Shown here in pieces: positions 1-9,312 of a stretch of DNA of 64,000 bases. Where the stretch lies: contig NZ_VTWS01000001.1 in the NCBI RefSeq assembly GCF_008727875.1, forward strand, positions 1,426,001-1,490,000, in the 5' to 3' direction. How positions within the stretch are numbered: the first letter of the stretch is position 1; each line of letters starts with the position of its first letter. A program made the translations under genes and the position numbers. The notes under the pieces are model-generated. The model was not told where the DNA came from, did not search any database, and saw nothing but the letters and a program-made list of their open reading frames with translations. This stretch comes from Larkinella humicola. Its GTDB lineage: Bacteria > Bacteroidota > Bacteroidia > Cytophagales > Spirosomataceae.

Positions 1-96
1 CAGATGATGATGATGCAGGAACATGGTGACTTGAATGGTCAGACGTTTGTCAAGAACACGCTGCCCCAGCCCCCGGTTTCTAAAGTCCAACTCTAA
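1..96 (+). CDS. C-terminal end of an unidentified protein (5' truncated)
   Basis: An open frame enters from the left edge and stops with TAA at 94-96, giving 31 residues that include four consecutive methionines and a proline-rich tail. The fragment is too short and too low in complexity for me to assign a family. It is followed 50 bases later by a clear intrinsic terminator, which supports it as the real end of an expressed gene. Codon choice resembles that of the genes that follow. Confidence 0.55.
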   Translation, partial: QMMMMQEHGDLNGQTFVKNTLPQPPVSKVQL

Positions 97-145
97 ATTC
101 TCCGATCCGATTTGACGTAACTTTACTACCTTCTCTGTATATCCG

Positions 146-176
146 ATGACCCGCCAATACAGCGGGTCATTTTTTT
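146..176 (+). terminator. Intrinsic terminator after the truncated first gene
   Basis: A perfect 9-bp stem (ATGACCCGC at 146-154, GCGGGTCAT at 162-170) with a 7-base loop is followed directly by six T residues. It lies about 50 bases after the stop of the first gene and isolates it from maeB. Confidence 0.9.
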
Positions 177-246
177 AGTTTTATTCTTACCTTAGCGCCC
201 CAACAACGCTTCCGACTACCATCTATCACACTTGACCTTATTGTTT

Positions 247-2514
247 ATGGAGAAGAAAATCCGCCGGGAAGATGCCCTCGAATACCACGCCAAGGGCCGT
301 CCGGGCAAAATTGAAGTCATTCCAACCAAAGAGTACAGTACACAACGTGACCTTTCCCTGGCCTACTCCCCGGGCGTAGCAGAACCCTGTCTGGCCATCG
401 CCGAAAACGTCGAAGACGTCTATAAATACACCGCCAAAGGCAATCTGGTGGCCGTAATCAGCAACGGAAGTGCGGTTTTGGGTCTGGGCGACATTGGCCC
501 GGAAGCCGGCAAACCCGTCATGGAAGGCAAAGGGCTGCTGTTCAAGATTTACGCCGACATCGATGTCTTTGACATTGAGCTGAATACTAAAAATGTGGAC
601 GAGTTTGTCCGCACCGTTAAAATCCTGGAACCCACATTCGGGGGCGTCAACCTGGAAGATATCAAAGCTCCGGAATGTTTCGAGATTGAAGAGCGGCTCA
701 AAAAAGAGCTGAACATTCCGGTGATGCACGACGACCAGCACGGAACGGCCATCATCTCGGCGGCCGCCCTCCTGAACGCATTGGAAATCATCGGCAAAAA
801 GATCGATGAGGTTAAAATCGTGGTGAACGGGGCCGGAGCCTCGGCTATTTCCTGCTCGAAACTATACATCGCACTGGGGGCGAAAATCGAAAATTTCGTC
901 ATGTGCGACAGCAAGGGTGTCATTCGGGCGGATCGCGCCGACCTCGACGAACGCAAAAGCCAGTTTGTAACCACCCGCGATCTGTACACGCTTCAGGAGG
1001 CTATGAAGGGTGCTGACGTGTTCATCGGGTTGTCGAAAGGCAACGTCGTTACGCAGGATATGGTAAGGTCGATGGCCAAAGACGCGATTGTGTTCGCGAT
1101 GGCCAACCCGACGCCCGAAATTTCCTATCCCGAAGCAGTAGAAGCCCGTCCTGATATTATCATGGCGACCGGTCGTTCCGATTATCCCAACCAGGTCAAC
1201 AACGTGCTGGGCTTCCCGTTCATTTTCCGCGGGGCGCTCGACGTTCGGGCCACGGAAATCAATGAAGCGATGAAACTGGCCGCCGTTCACGCCCTGGCCG
1301 ATCTGGCGAAAAAATCCGTTCCTGATCTGGTCAACCTCGCCTATGGCGAATCCAACCTGATGTTTGGCCGGAAATACATCATTCCCAAACCGGTCGATCC
1401 GCGTCTGCTAACCACCGTGGCCCCCGCCGTGGCCCAGGCTGCGATGGATTCAGGTGTGGCCAAACACCCGATTACCGACTGGGATGCCTACGAACAGCAA
1501 CTGGCGCGTCGTTTGGGTCAGGACAACCAGATTTCACGGGTCATTCTCAACAAGGCGAAGTCGGACCCCAAGCGGGTGGTTTTTGCCGATGCGGAAAACC
1601 TGAAAGTACTGAAAGCCGCTCAACAGGTTCGCGATGAAGGCATTGCCTTCCCCATCCTGCTGGGTGAAGTCGATCGGATTCGGGCCTTGATTACCGAAAA
1701 CAACCTCGATTTAGCCAATGTCCCGATTCTGGACCCGCGCGCTCCGGAGCAGGACGAGCTGATTCAGAAGTTCAGCGAGCTGTATTACGAAAAACGCAAA
1801 CGCAAAGGCAGCAACGCGACAGAAGCGAAAAAACAGATGTATTACCGGAATTATTTCGGGGTGATGATGGTGGAAGCAGGTGAAGCCGATGCTGTGATTT
1901 CCGGTCTGACGCGCAACTACCCCGACACGATCCGCCCGGCTTTGCAGGTGATTGGAAAAGAAGTCGGCGTGAAAAAAGTGGCCGGAATGTACATTCTGCT
2001 CACCAAACGCGGTCCGCTGTTTTTCTCCGACACAACGGTTAACTTCAATCCGACAGTCGAAGAAGTGGTTGAAATTACAGAACTAACGGCCAAAGCCGTC
2101 GAACGGTTTAACATCAAACCCCGGATTGCCCTGGTTTCGTATTCCAACTTCGGTAGCGCGAAAGGCGACGATGCCCAGAAAATGAACCAGGCCGTTGAAA
2201 TTCTGCAACGCAAACACCCGGACATGATTGTCGATGGGGAGATTCAGGCCCACTTAGCGTTCAATACCGATCTGCTCAAACTCAATCATCCGTTCAGCAA
2301 ACTGGTGGAAGAAGGCGCCAACACGCTGATTTTCCCGAACCTGTCGGCATCGAACATTGCCTACAACCTCATGACGGAGTCCGCCGGTTTCGATGCCATC
2401 GGCCCCATTCTGCTCGGCCTTCGCAAACCGGTACACGTCCTGCAATTGGGCAGTTCCGAACGCGAAATCGTCAACATGGTTGCCATCGCGGTCGTCGAAG
2501 CGCAAGGGAAATGA
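247..2514 (+). CDS. maeB: NADP-dependent malic enzyme with C-terminal phosphotransacetylase-like domain
   Basis: Oxidative decarboxylation of malate to pyruvate, producing NADPH in the cytoplasm. The N-terminal part (about residues 1-420) is a malic enzyme, with the substrate segment around [12 protein letters not shown], the HDDQHGTA motif and a Rossmann GAGASA motif. The C-terminal part (about 430-755) resembles phosphate acetyltransferase. In the known MaeB family that domain is regulatory, sensing acetyl-CoA, rather than catalytic. I chose ATG 247 (MEKKIRRED) because the frame could otherwise only open at an upstream TTG (232) that adds five unconserved residues. At 755 residues it is full length for the family. 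It is monocistronic, ending at an AT-rich inverted repeat shared with the convergent gene. Confidence 0.95.
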   Translation: MEKKIRREDALEYHAKGRPGKIEVIPTKEYSTQRDLSLAYSPGVAEPCLAIAENVEDVYKYTAKGNLVAVISNGSAVLGLGDIGPEAGKPVMEGKGLLFKIYADIDVFDIELNTKNVDEFVRTVKILEPTFGGVNLEDIKAPECFEIEERLKKELNIPVMHDDQHGTAIISAAALLNALEIIGKKIDEVKIVVNGAGASAISCSKLYIALGAKIENFVMCDSKGVIRADRADLDERKSQFVTTRDLYTLQEAMKGADVFIGLSKGNVVTQDMVRSMAKDAIVFAMANPTPEISYPEAVEARPDIIMATGRSDYPNQVNNVLGFPFIFRGALDVRATEINEAMKLAAVHALADLAKKSVPDLVNLAYGESNLMFGRKYIIPKPVDPRLLTTVAPAVAQAAMDSGVAKHPITDWDAYEQQLARRLGQDNQISRVILNKAKSDPKRVVFADAENLKVLKAAQQVRDEGIAFPILLGEVDRIRALITENNLDLANVPILDPRAPEQDELIQKFSELYYEKRKRKGSNATEAKKQMYYRNYFGVMMVEAGEADAVISGLTRNYPDTIRPALQVIGKEVGVKKVAGMYILLTKRGPLFFSDTTVNFNPTVEEVVEITELTAKAVERFNIKPRIALVSYSNFGSAKGDDAQKMNQAVEILQRKHPDMIVDGEIQAHLAFNTDLLKLNHPFSKLVEEGANTLIFPNLSASNIAYNLMTESAGFDAIGPILLGLRKPVHVLQLGSSEREIVNMVAIAVVEAQGK

Positions 2515-2519
2515 ATGAA

Positions 2520-2604
2520 TTAAAAGTTAAAAATTAAGAGTTAAAAATAGGGCAACCCGTTCCGTTTATGCATCGTCCAGCTACTTTTAATTTTTAACTT
2601 TTAA
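2520..2604. repeat. AT-rich intergenic inverted repeat, family B (1)
   Basis: TTAAAAGTTAAAAATTAA (2520-2537) is perfectly inverted at 2587-2604, an 18-bp arm with a spacer of about 49 bases, lying exactly between two convergent genes. It could act as a bidirectional terminator because both arms are T-rich on the strand being read. The same wording (TTAA/GTTAAAA/GAGTTA) recurs near 7364-7453 and 8414-8563. Confidence 0.8.
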
Positions 2605-2611
2605 TTTTTGA

Positions 2612-3112
2612 TTACCCATATTTCTTTTGCCACTCCTTCCGCATTCGCTGGTAGTCCGGGTCTTCGCGGGCCTGAAGGTATTTTTCGCGGAAGATGGCGG
2701 CACTTTCGGCTTTGACTGGATCGACATCAAGGGGTAACTGATCACGGCCGTGGCTTCCGCTGCGGCCTTTTTTATCGTCAGGAACCGGGCCGTCGTATTT
2801 CTGGCCGGTTCGGTGGTTGGCATAGCGCCGGGAGCGCGTCACGCCCATTTGCAGGAATTTCCGGGCCATGTCCATGCCCACAAAATCACCATTTTTTTTG
2901 TAGTCCAGAAACAGCGCGTAAATTTTCTCCGACGACTCGCGGGCAATTTCCGGGGTTTTGAACCGCCAATGCGGCAGAATTTCCGATTTGTACGGTTCTA
3001 CGAGCAAAACGCCCTGTTCGCCAACTCCGACGCGGTACAACTCCGGGCGCTCGCGCAGGTTCAATTCCTTGTAGTTCAAATCGTAATCAAATTTCTTTCG
3101 CTCGTTTTTCAT
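2612..3112 (-). CDS. DUF4385 domain protein
   Basis: A 166-residue cytoplasmic protein matching DUF4385 along its length. It has the segments FDYDLNYKELNLRERPELYR, GVGEQGVLLVEPYKSEILPH and FVGMDMARKFLQMG, then RRYANH. The family is widespread in bacteria but has no established function. I chose ATG 3112 (MKNERKKFDYD) because the frame upstream of it is unconserved and overlaps a palindromic repeat. The gene stands alone, convergent with maeB and divergent from the ECF sigma factor. The C-terminus is charged (KEWQKKYG). Family assignment is from recalled sequence similarity; no function is claimed. Confidence 0.88.
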   Translation of the reverse strand: MKNERKKFDYDLNYKELNLRERPELYRVGVGEQGVLLVEPYKSEILPHWRFKTPEIARESSEKIYALFLDYKKNGDFVGMDMARKFLQMGVTRSRRYANHRTGQKYDGPVPDDKKGRSGSHGRDQLPLDVDPVKAESAAIFREKYLQAREDPDYQRMRKEWQKKYG

Positions 3113-3141
3113 GAGGTGTGAAACCGGGAGTAGACGGCCTG

Positions 3142-3186
3142 CCCCGGACTGCATCCGGGGTTATCCAGCCTCAAGCCCTTCGGGCT
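3142..3186. repeat. GC-rich paired hairpins, family D (1)
   Basis: Two short hairpins lie side by side: CCCCGGA/TCCGGGG (3142-3148 and 3154-3160) and AGCCC/GGGCT (3074-style arms at 3174-3178 and 3182-3186). They are joined by GTTATCC, a word that also follows the hairpin at 46488-46502. The element sits between divergent genes, so it is not a simple shared terminator. Confidence 0.7.
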
Positions 3187-3318
3187 AAACGGAATCCAGT
3201 ATGTGTTGTGTTAACGGCAACCGCTCTTTTTAGTTTATTTTCTTCTTTTTTCGCTACCACTGTAATAAACCTCATCTTCCCGCGACTAATACCGTGAAAG
3301 CCTAACGATGCAATCCCG

Positions 3319-3807
3319 ATGGAAAAGGAATTTGTCAGCCTGTTGAACCGGTACCCCGGTATTCTCTACAAGGTCTGTTCGCTGTACTGCAGAGATCGGG
3401 ACGACCGGAATGACCTTTTTCAGGAGATCGTACTCCAGCTCTGGAAAGCCTATCCAACTTTCAAAAACGAGTCGGCGGTGTCGACCTGGATGTACCGGAT
3501 TTCGCTGAACACCGCCATTTCAAATTTCCGGAAGAAGTCTGGAAAACCGCAACCCGTTTCGTTCTCTGATCTGGATTTTCAGATTCCTGATTTTAAGGAA
3601 GACATTGCCGAAGAAGAAATCAGCCTGCTTTACGCGTCCATCGAACAGCTTTCTCCCGTCGAAAAAGCCGTCATTTCGCTCTACCTGGATGACAGAAGTT
3701 ACGACGAAATGGCCACGATTTTGGGCATTTCCAAATCCAATGTGGGCGTCAAATTAAACCGCATCAAAACCAAACTCGAAAAACTCATCAAATCAACAAC
3801 CCGTTAA
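3319..3807 (+). CDS. ECF-type RNA polymerase sigma factor
   Basis: A 162-residue sigma-70 family protein with region 2 at about residues 8-75 (DLFQEIVLQLWKAYPTFK, then STWMYRISLN) and region 4 at about 105-155 (EKAVISLYLDDRSYDEMATI, then GISKSNVGVKLNRIKTKL). It directs core RNA polymerase to a dedicated promoter set. A membrane protein gene starts 11 bases after its stop codon and is very likely cotranscribed, which suggests a signal-coupled pair. No canonical anti-sigma domain (ZAS or FecR) is present in the partner, so how this factor is controlled is unknown. Confidence 0.93.
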   Translation: MEKEFVSLLNRYPGILYKVCSLYCRDRDDRNDLFQEIVLQLWKAYPTFKNESAVSTWMYRISLNTAISNFRKKSGKPQPVSFSDLDFQIPDFKEDIAEEEISLLYASIEQLSPVEKAVISLYLDDRSYDEMATILGISKSNVGVKLNRIKTKLEKLIKSTTR

Positions 3808-3818
3808 TTACCAAGACT

Positions 3819-4445
3819 ATGAACTTAGAGGAACTCAAATCAAACTGGAAAGCCTACGACGAAAAAATACTGGCTAGCCAGAAATTAAGCGAACGCGTGG
3901 TGTTTATGATGATCAAGGACCGCTCGAAAAGTACCCTGGCAAAAATGGAGCGGAACCTGACGGGTGCCGGTCTCCTTATGACTGCCGTCGTGATCTTCTT
4001 CGCAGCCGCCATTGTTGGTAACGCCTTCGACTACACAAGTTGGTATTTCTACATTCCTTCGGTGCTGTACATCGGTTTAGCCCTCTTTGCCATCACCGTC
4101 GTTGTAAAAAATTACCGCCACCTCAGCCGGGTATCGCTCAGCCAGCAGAATCTGTATGATAGCCTGACAACGGTTTTGCAATGGCACGTAAAAACCCAGG
4201 CAGCGTTAGCCCGAGTCTGGCTCTTGTGCATGATGGCCGGTTTTCTGTTTGGCGTATCGATGGTGGCCCGGAAATTTGAAACCTACGGAACAATGAAAAC
4301 CGTTCTGATCCTCGGCGGACAAGCGGCCCTGATTCTGTTGATGTATGCAACAGCACGGTGGATTTTCAACAGCTTTGAGGACCATCTGGGTACTGAATTG
4401 AAAGAAAATATTCAGGAACTGGATCAACTGAAAGCCATCTCTTAA
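3819..4445 (+). CDS. Membrane protein paired with ECF sigma factor
   Basis: A 208-residue protein with a soluble N-terminal part of about 45 residues (MNLEELKSNWKAYDEKILAS) followed by four apparent transmembrane segments, at about 48-70, 76-96, 130-148 and 155-175. It ends in a charged tail with an amphipathic helix (ENIQELDQLKAI). It follows the sigma factor gene by 11 bases. Position and topology suggest a membrane partner or anti-sigma factor, with the N-terminal LKSNWKAYDEKI segment as a possible sigma contact. That role is inference, since I recognise no named domain. No terminator is evident downstream. Confidence 0.8.
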   Translation: MNLEELKSNWKAYDEKILASQKLSERVVFMMIKDRSKSTLAKMERNLTGAGLLMTAVVIFFAAAIVGNAFDYTSWYFYIPSVLYIGLALFAITVVVKNYRHLSRVSLSQQNLYDSLTTVLQWHVKTQAALARVWLLCMMAGFLFGVSMVARKFETYGTMKTVLILGGQAALILLMYATARWIFNSFEDHLGTELKENIQELDQLKAIS

Positions 4446-4706
4446 CGGATTCCCTTCCCACTCGTCCGGTTAAGAATCCGTCCAACCCAGACGCTGGATT
4501 CGCCCGTATACCCTACACCAAAATACGCAGTGTTTATCCCCAAAAAACGGCCATTCATCGAATATCCGGCCTGAAACCCTCTGCTTTGCCGTACTTTTGA
4601 GCGTGATTTATTCAAAATCACATGCGATCCATTCATCCATTTTCCGTACCATCCGCGGGCTTGATTTTACCGTTCCACATTTTCAGTCGAACAACGGTCA
4701 ACCCGG
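4446..4706. other. Intergenic stretch with little visible content
   Basis: About 260 bases without a convincing gene. There is a weak inverted pair (CGGATTC at 4446-4452 and GAATCCG about 20 bases later) right after the stop of the membrane protein, with no T-run. I saw nothing else before the promoter-like site at 4707. Confidence 0.5.
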
Positions 4707-4739
4707 TTGTCTTATGGATTGAAGTTAGCAATATCTTTG
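4707..4739 (+). promoter_or_regulatory. Bacteroidota-type promoter for the outer-membrane protein gene
   Basis: TTG at 4707-4709 and TATCTTTG at 4732-4739 (a perfect TAnnTTTG -7 box) are separated by 22 bases, within the known range for Bacteroidota sigma factor promoters. The box ends 56 bases before the start codon at 4796. Confidence 0.65.
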
Positions 4740-4795
4740 TATAATTCTATTTGACCCCGCTATTTCCGCTTCCAACAGACTACATTCCCAGAATT

Positions 4796-7366
4796 ATGAA
4801 AAAGTTTATACTTTTTGGTATTATTTTATGCTCCACTCTATCCTTTGCCCAGCCTCCCGCTGGCAATCCGCAGGGGGGTGCCCGTCCGGCTCCGGTGATT
4901 CCCGGAACGGTAAATCCCGACGCCCCGCGCGGCAACGGTAAAATTTCCGGCGTCCTGATCGATTCCACGACGAACAAACCGGTCGAATTTGCCACCATTG
5001 CCCTGTTAAGCATGCAAACTGGAAAGCCCATCGATGGTACTACCAGCGATGAGAAAGGTAAATTTGCGCTTACAAAACTCGTGCCGGGCGACTACCGGCT
5101 GCAGGTGTCGTTTCTGGGCTATAAAAACAAGGAAACCGGTAAGCTGAAAATCGAACGCGGGTCAGACATCAACGTCGGGAATGTCGCACTGGCACCGGAC
5201 GTAAAGACTTTGCAGGAAGTGAACGTAGTCGGCCAAACGCAGATTGTGGAGGAAAAAGTAGACCGGCTGGTTTATAACGCCGAAAAAGACATCACCAACA
5301 AGGGCGGTGACGCGTCGGAAGTGATGCGGAAAGTGCCGATGCTGTCGGTCGATCTGGATGGCAACGTGACTTTGCGCGGGAGCAGCAACGTCCGGGTTTT
5401 GATCAACAACAAACCGTCGACAATTGTGGCCGCCAGCGTGGCCGATGCGCTCAAGCAGATTCCGGCGGATATGATCAAGTCGGTGGAAGTCATTACGTCG
5501 CCGTCGGCCAAATACGACGCGGAAGGGTCGGCCGGTATCATCAACATCATTACGAAGAAAAACACCTTGCAGGGACTAACCCTGAACATGGACGCGGGCG
5601 TCGGAAACCGGGGCTCCAACCTGGGTTTGAACGGGAATTACCGGGCCGGAAAAATGGGCTTTTCGCTGGGCGGTTTTGGCCGCGCCAACTACAACATCAA
5701 AGGCGGTTTTGAAAACACCCAACGCAGCTTTTTCGATGGCGTCACGACCGAAACCCGCCAGATTGCCGACACGAAAAACCAGTTTATTTTTGGCAACTAC
5801 CAGCTCGGTTTCGACTACGACATTGCGAAGAATCAGAGCATTACGGCATCGTTGCGTTATGGTGCCCAAAACGGCAAAACGTCGCAGAATCTGGCTACGG
5901 TTTTCTTTCCGGGCGGCATCATTCCCGGACAAACTTCCCGGCGCGATGTCGACATCAAAAACCTGTCGGGAACCGTCGATTTGAATGTCGATTATACGAA
6001 AACCTTCAAGAAACCGCAGCAGGAATTCAGCATTCTGACCCAGTTCAGCCGCAACAACCGCACCAACGATTACGAAGCCGATCTCTTCGGCAGTTCGTCG
6101 GACATCACGGGCCGCGACCGGAACGATAACCTGAGCTACAACCAGGAATCCACGATTCAGATCGACTACCAAACCCCCGTCAAAGCCAATCAGTTGGTGG
6201 AATTTGGGGGGAAAGGCATCTTCCGGCAAGTGGACAGCGACTATAAATACTTTATCTCGACCGGCCCGACCGGTGAATACACCCAAAATCCTACCCGTCC
6301 CAACAACGGTCTGGATTATGACCAGAATGTAGCTGCTACCTATTTTTCGTACACCTACACGTCGAAATCGAAGTATACGATCAAGGCCGGTGCGCGGTAT
6401 GAATACACGATGATCAATGCGAATTTCCGCTCCGAAATCCCGGGGCAATCCATCGACATTCCAAGTTACGGCAATCTGGTGCCGAGCATCAACATCTCGA
6501 AATCACTCAAAGGGGGAAAAACTGTTAAGCTTGCCTACAACCGGCGGTTACAACGTCCCGGTATTCAGTTCCTGAACCCGAACATCAATGCGGCCAATCC
6601 GCAGAACATTACCTTCGGGAACCCGTATCTGGAACCGGAACTGACCGACAATATCGAGCTGAGCACCAGTGCATACATCAAGAAAACCTACCTGAACTTT
6701 TCGTTTTTCGCCCGCCGGACGGACAATTCCATCGAGAACGTTCGGACCACGAGCCCGGACGGCGTGATTACGACGACGTACCAGAATATCGGCCACAAGG
6801 AGAACTACGGAGCCAACGTGTTCGGGAACATCAGCCTGTTTTCGAAATGGCAGATTGGGGGCGGTGCCGATGCCTATTATTCGTACATCACCAACAACAG
6901 CCCTACGCCATCGCTCAACGCGAGCAATTCCGGGGTTGTGGTAACGGGCCGTATGTTTACGAGCTTGAGCCTGAAAAAAGGCTGGGGTGTGCAGGGGTTT
7001 GGCTTCGTACAGGGCCGGAGTGTGCAGTTGCAGGGCTACCAGACCGGTTTTGCTTTCTACAGTCTGGGCATCAAGAAGGACATCAAAGACGACAAGGGCC
7101 AGACGAAAGGCAGTTTGGGTCTGGCGGGTGAAAACTTCCTGACCAATCCGTTCAAAATGCGGACGGAACTTAGTTCACCGACTTTCCAGCAGAGCAACAT
7201 CAACTACTTCTACAACCGGGGTGTTCGGTTGACGTTCAGCTACCGGATCGGAAAAATGAGTTTCGACCAACCCCAGCGCCGGAAAAAATCCGTCAACAAC
7301 GACGACGTAAAAGACGGCGGTGATGGCGGTGGACAACCCGCCGGCGGAGCAGCCAAGCAAAAGTAG
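4796..7366 (+). CDS. TonB-dependent receptor-like outer-membrane beta-barrel protein
   Basis: An 856-residue exported protein. A signal peptide (MKKFILFGIILCSTLSFAQ) is followed by a Pro/Gly-rich spacer, a carboxypeptidase-regulatory-like domain (about 48-135, ISGVLIDSTTNKPVEFATIA), a plug domain (about 150-260, with the VEVITSPSAKYDAEG region) and a long beta-barrel of the PF14905 type (about 380-830). The tail is Lys-rich and Gly-rich rather than the usual terminal aromatic residue. The architecture suggests TonB-dependent uptake or an outer-membrane structural role, and no SusD partner is adjacent, so the substrate is unknown. ATG 4796 gives a clean signal peptide; upstream in-frame codons would bury it. 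The TAG stop is the first base triplet of a perfect 20-bp inverted repeat. Confidence 0.9.
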   Translation: MKKFILFGIILCSTLSFAQPPAGNPQGGARPAPVIPGTVNPDAPRGNGKISGVLIDSTTNKPVEFATIALLSMQTGKPIDGTTSDEKGKFALTKLVPGDYRLQVSFLGYKNKETGKLKIERGSDINVGNVALAPDVKTLQEVNVVGQTQIVEEKVDRLVYNAEKDITNKGGDASEVMRKVPMLSVDLDGNVTLRGSSNVRVLINNKPSTIVAASVADALKQIPADMIKSVEVITSPSAKYDAEGSAGIINIITKKNTLQGLTLNMDAGVGNRGSNLGLNGNYRAGKMGFSLGGFGRANYNIKGGFENTQRSFFDGVTTETRQIADTKNQFIFGNYQLGFDYDIAKNQSITASLRYGAQNGKTSQNLATVFFPGGIIPGQTSRRDVDIKNLSGTVDLNVDYTKTFKKPQQEFSILTQFSRNNRTNDYEADLFGSSSDITGRDRNDNLSYNQESTIQIDYQTPVKANQLVEFGGKGIFRQVDSDYKYFISTGPTGEYTQNPTRPNNGLDYDQNVAATYFSYTYTSKSKYTIKAGARYEYTMINANFRSEIPGQSIDIPSYGNLVPSINISKSLKGGKTVKLAYNRRLQRPGIQFLNPNINAANPQNITFGNPYLEPELTDNIELSTSAYIKKTYLNFSFFARRTDNSIENVRTTSPDGVITTTYQNIGHKENYGANVFGNISLFSKWQIGGGADAYYSYITNNSPTPSLNASNSGVVVTGRMFTSLSLKKGWGVQGFGFVQGRSVQLQGYQTGFAFYSLGIKKDIKDDKGQTKGSLGLAGENFLTNPFKMRTELSSPTFQQSNINYFYNRGVRLTFSYRIGKMSFDQPQRRKKSVNNDDVKDGGDGGGQPAGGAAKQK

Positions 7367-7453
7367 TTAAGAGGTATGAGTTATGAATGAAGGGTTGATC
7401 AGCTAACCGCTTGGGCTGCAAACTCTTCATTCTTAACTCATACCTCTTAACTA
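7364..7453. repeat. Stop-to-stop perfect inverted repeat, family B (2)
   Basis: A perfect 20-bp arm (7364-7383) is inverted at 7434-7453. Its outermost TAG/CTA triplets are the stop codons of the two convergent genes, so the repeat fills the intergenic gap exactly. The wording (GTTAAGAGGTATGAGTTA) resembles the element at 8414-8563. A bidirectional terminator is the plainest role. Confidence 0.85.
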
Positions 7454-8371
7454 CAGCATCGCTGCGCCGAAAACGCCCGCGCTGTCGCCCAGTTTGGGTT
7501 TCAGGAAATGGGTGCTGAGACGGCCTTCGTTGAAGACGTATTTTTTGGCGCGTTCGACGCCTTCGGTATACAGCAAATCGATGTTGCCAACGCCCCCGCC
7601 CAGCACAATGGCGTCGGGATCCAGTACGTTGATAATGACCGAAATCGCTTTTCCGAAGTTTTCCAGAAGCCGGTCGATGGTTTGCGACGCATGGGGATCG
7701 GTACCGGCCAGGTGACGGCTGACGATCTCTTTCAGGTTCCGCTTTTCACCACTGATGTCGCTGTAAAACCGTTGCAGAGCCGGGCCGGAGAAAACCTGCT
7801 CGTTGCAGCCGCGTTTGCCGCAGTAACACGGGTAGCCATTTTCTTCCAGCGTAATGTGGCCCCATTCGCCCCCGATGCCCTGCAAACCGTTCTGAACAAA
7901 AGGCTGGCCGTCTTTTCCGCGAAAAACCACTCCGCCACCAACGCCTGTTCCCATGATGACGCCAAAAACCGCCCGGTAGTCCGGCACGACTTCCGGCACC
8001 GCGCCCAGCGTGGCTTCCGCGAGGGCAAAACAATTGGCGTCGTTGGCAATGCTCACCGGAATGCCCAGCACTTTCTCCAGTTCCTGGGGCAGCGGCATGC
8101 CGTTCAGGCAGGTGGTGTTGCAGCCTTTCATGACGTGCCGGGCAGGGTCGAAGGTTCCGGGTGTTCCGATCCCGATGTGGTCGGGTTGATAACCGGTTTC
8201 GGCTTTTAATAGATTTACAAGGCTGGCGATCTGAGTAACAATGTGTTGATAGCCTTTATCCGCTTCCGTGTCGATGCGTTTCCGAATCACAACGGCGTCG
8301 GGGGAGGGTGCCGACAGCACGACTCCTTCAATTTTGGTACCGCCCAGGTCGATACCCCAATAGGTTTGCAT
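7451..8371 (-). CDS. ROK-family sugar kinase (glucokinase/fructokinase-like)
   Basis: A 306-residue ATP-dependent hexose kinase of the ROK family. The phosphate-binding motif GIDLGGTKIEG is at the N-terminus, the catalytic region IANDANCFALAEA is near residue 125, GTGVGGGVVF near 150, and the ROK signature GEWGHITLEENG, with zinc ligands PCYCGKRGCNE, near 170-195. A second glycine motif (IVLGGGVGN) lies near 255. It phosphorylates a free sugar in the cytoplasm; which one cannot be told from sequence. It stands alone, convergent with the receptor gene and divergent from a methyltransferase across a repeat. Confidence 0.9.
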   Translation of the reverse strand: MQTYWGIDLGGTKIEGVVLSAPSPDAVVIRKRIDTEADKGYQHIVTQIASLVNLLKAETGYQPDHIGIGTPGTFDPARHVMKGCNTTCLNGMPLPQELEKVLGIPVSIANDANCFALAEATLGAVPEVVPDYRAVFGVIMGTGVGGGVVFRGKDGQPFVQNGLQGIGGEWGHITLEENGYPCYCGKRGCNEQVFSGPALQRFYSDISGEKRNLKEIVSRHLAGTDPHASQTIDRLLENFGKAISVIINVLDPDAIVLGGGVGNIDLLYTEGVERAKKYVFNEGRLSTHFLKPKLGDSAGVFGAAML

Positions 8372-8413
8372 GGAGATTTAAGAATTATTCTTCGCGAATT
8401 ACGATAAAAGAAT

Positions 8414-8563
8414 TAAAAAGTAGGAGTTATGAGTTAAGAATTAGAAGTGATGAGTGAAGATTGATTAGAAAATCGTTACAACCCGTATGTATCATAGGCC
8501 TTAGCCAATCCCGTCTATCTTAACCTTTAACTTTTAATTTTTAACTCATAACTTTTAACTCCC
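8414..8563. repeat. Intergenic inverted repeat, family B (3), between divergent genes
   Basis: GTTATGAGTTAA (8426-8437) is inverted at 8541-8552. The matching extends imperfectly on both sides (AGGAGTTATGAGTTAAGAAT against ATTTTTAACTCATAAC). It lies between divergent starts, ending just before the ATG at 8566, so it cannot be a terminator for either neighbour. Confidence 0.7.
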
Positions 8564-8565
8564 TC

Positions 8566-9312
8566 ATGTGGTACGAGAATTTTTTCTACGGATTGGTTCA
8601 GGAAGCCTGGAAAGCCGGTCAAACCGACGAGCAGACCGAACTGGAATGCGATTTTTTGCACGATACGCTGGACGTGCAACCCGGTGGGCGTGTACTCGAT
8701 ATTTTCTGTGGGCACGGCCGTCACGCGCTCGAACTCGCCCGGATGGGCTATTCCGTCACGGGCGTTGATATTTCAACTGAATCCATCGGCGAATTGCGAA
8801 AAGATGCGAATCGGGAAAAACTGACCGTTGAAGCCATCGCCGGCGATTTCATGACGCTTCCAATCGAGGGCAGTTTTGAAGCGGCCTACTGTCTGGGCAA
8901 CAGTTTTAGCTTTTTTCCGCACGACCAAATGCTGGTTTTTCTGCAAAAAATAGCAGCACTATTGCCAGCGGGTGGGCGGTTTGTAGCCGATACCGCCATG
9001 ATTGCCGAGTCGGTTTTGCCCGATTTTGAGGAACGAAACTGGATGCAAATTGGCGAGATCACCTTCCTGATGGAGAATGAATACGACGCCCGCGAGGGTT
9101 GTATTACCTCCCACCTGACCTATCTCCGGGACGGGCAGAAAGAATACCGCCAGTCCCGGCATTACATTTATACTGTTGCCGAATTGCATCGTCTATTTCA
9201 GAAAGCCGGGCTAACGATCACCGAACTGCTTGGTAATCTGGATGGTTCTGATTTTCTGCTGGGCGACGAACGGTTGCTGTTGGTTGCCTCGAAAAGTGAA
9301 GAAGCCGAGTGA
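8566..9312 (+). CDS. Class I SAM-dependent methyltransferase
   Basis: A 248-residue soluble enzyme with a Rossmann-fold methyltransferase core. Motif I is VLDIFCGHGRHALELA (about residues 43-58), followed by the acidic VTGVDIS strand (64-70), motif IV around GSFEAAYCLGNSFSFF and post-motif LLPAGGRFVAD. The CGHGRHA version of motif I is typical of small-molecule methyltransferases of the Methyltransf_25 group. The substrate is unknown. The start ATG lies immediately after the repeat. There is no obvious operon partner; the TetR gene downstream is 160 bases away. Confidence 0.88.
   Translation: MWYENFFYGLVQEAWKAGQTDEQTELECDFLHDTLDVQPGGRVLDIFCGHGRHALELARMGYSVTGVDISTESIGELRKDANREKLTVEAIAGDFMTLPIEGSFEAAYCLGNSFSFFPHDQMLVFLQKIAALLPAGGRFVADTAMIAESVLPDFEERNWMQIGEITFLMENEYDAREGCITSHLTYLRDGQKEYRQSRHYIYTVAELHRLFQKAGLTITELLGNLDGSDFLLGDERLLLVASKSEEAE

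Noticed and set aside
5576-6448. Minus-strand frame of 290 codons inside the receptor gene
   Set aside because: It is antisense to the beta-barrel region and shows mirror-type composition.
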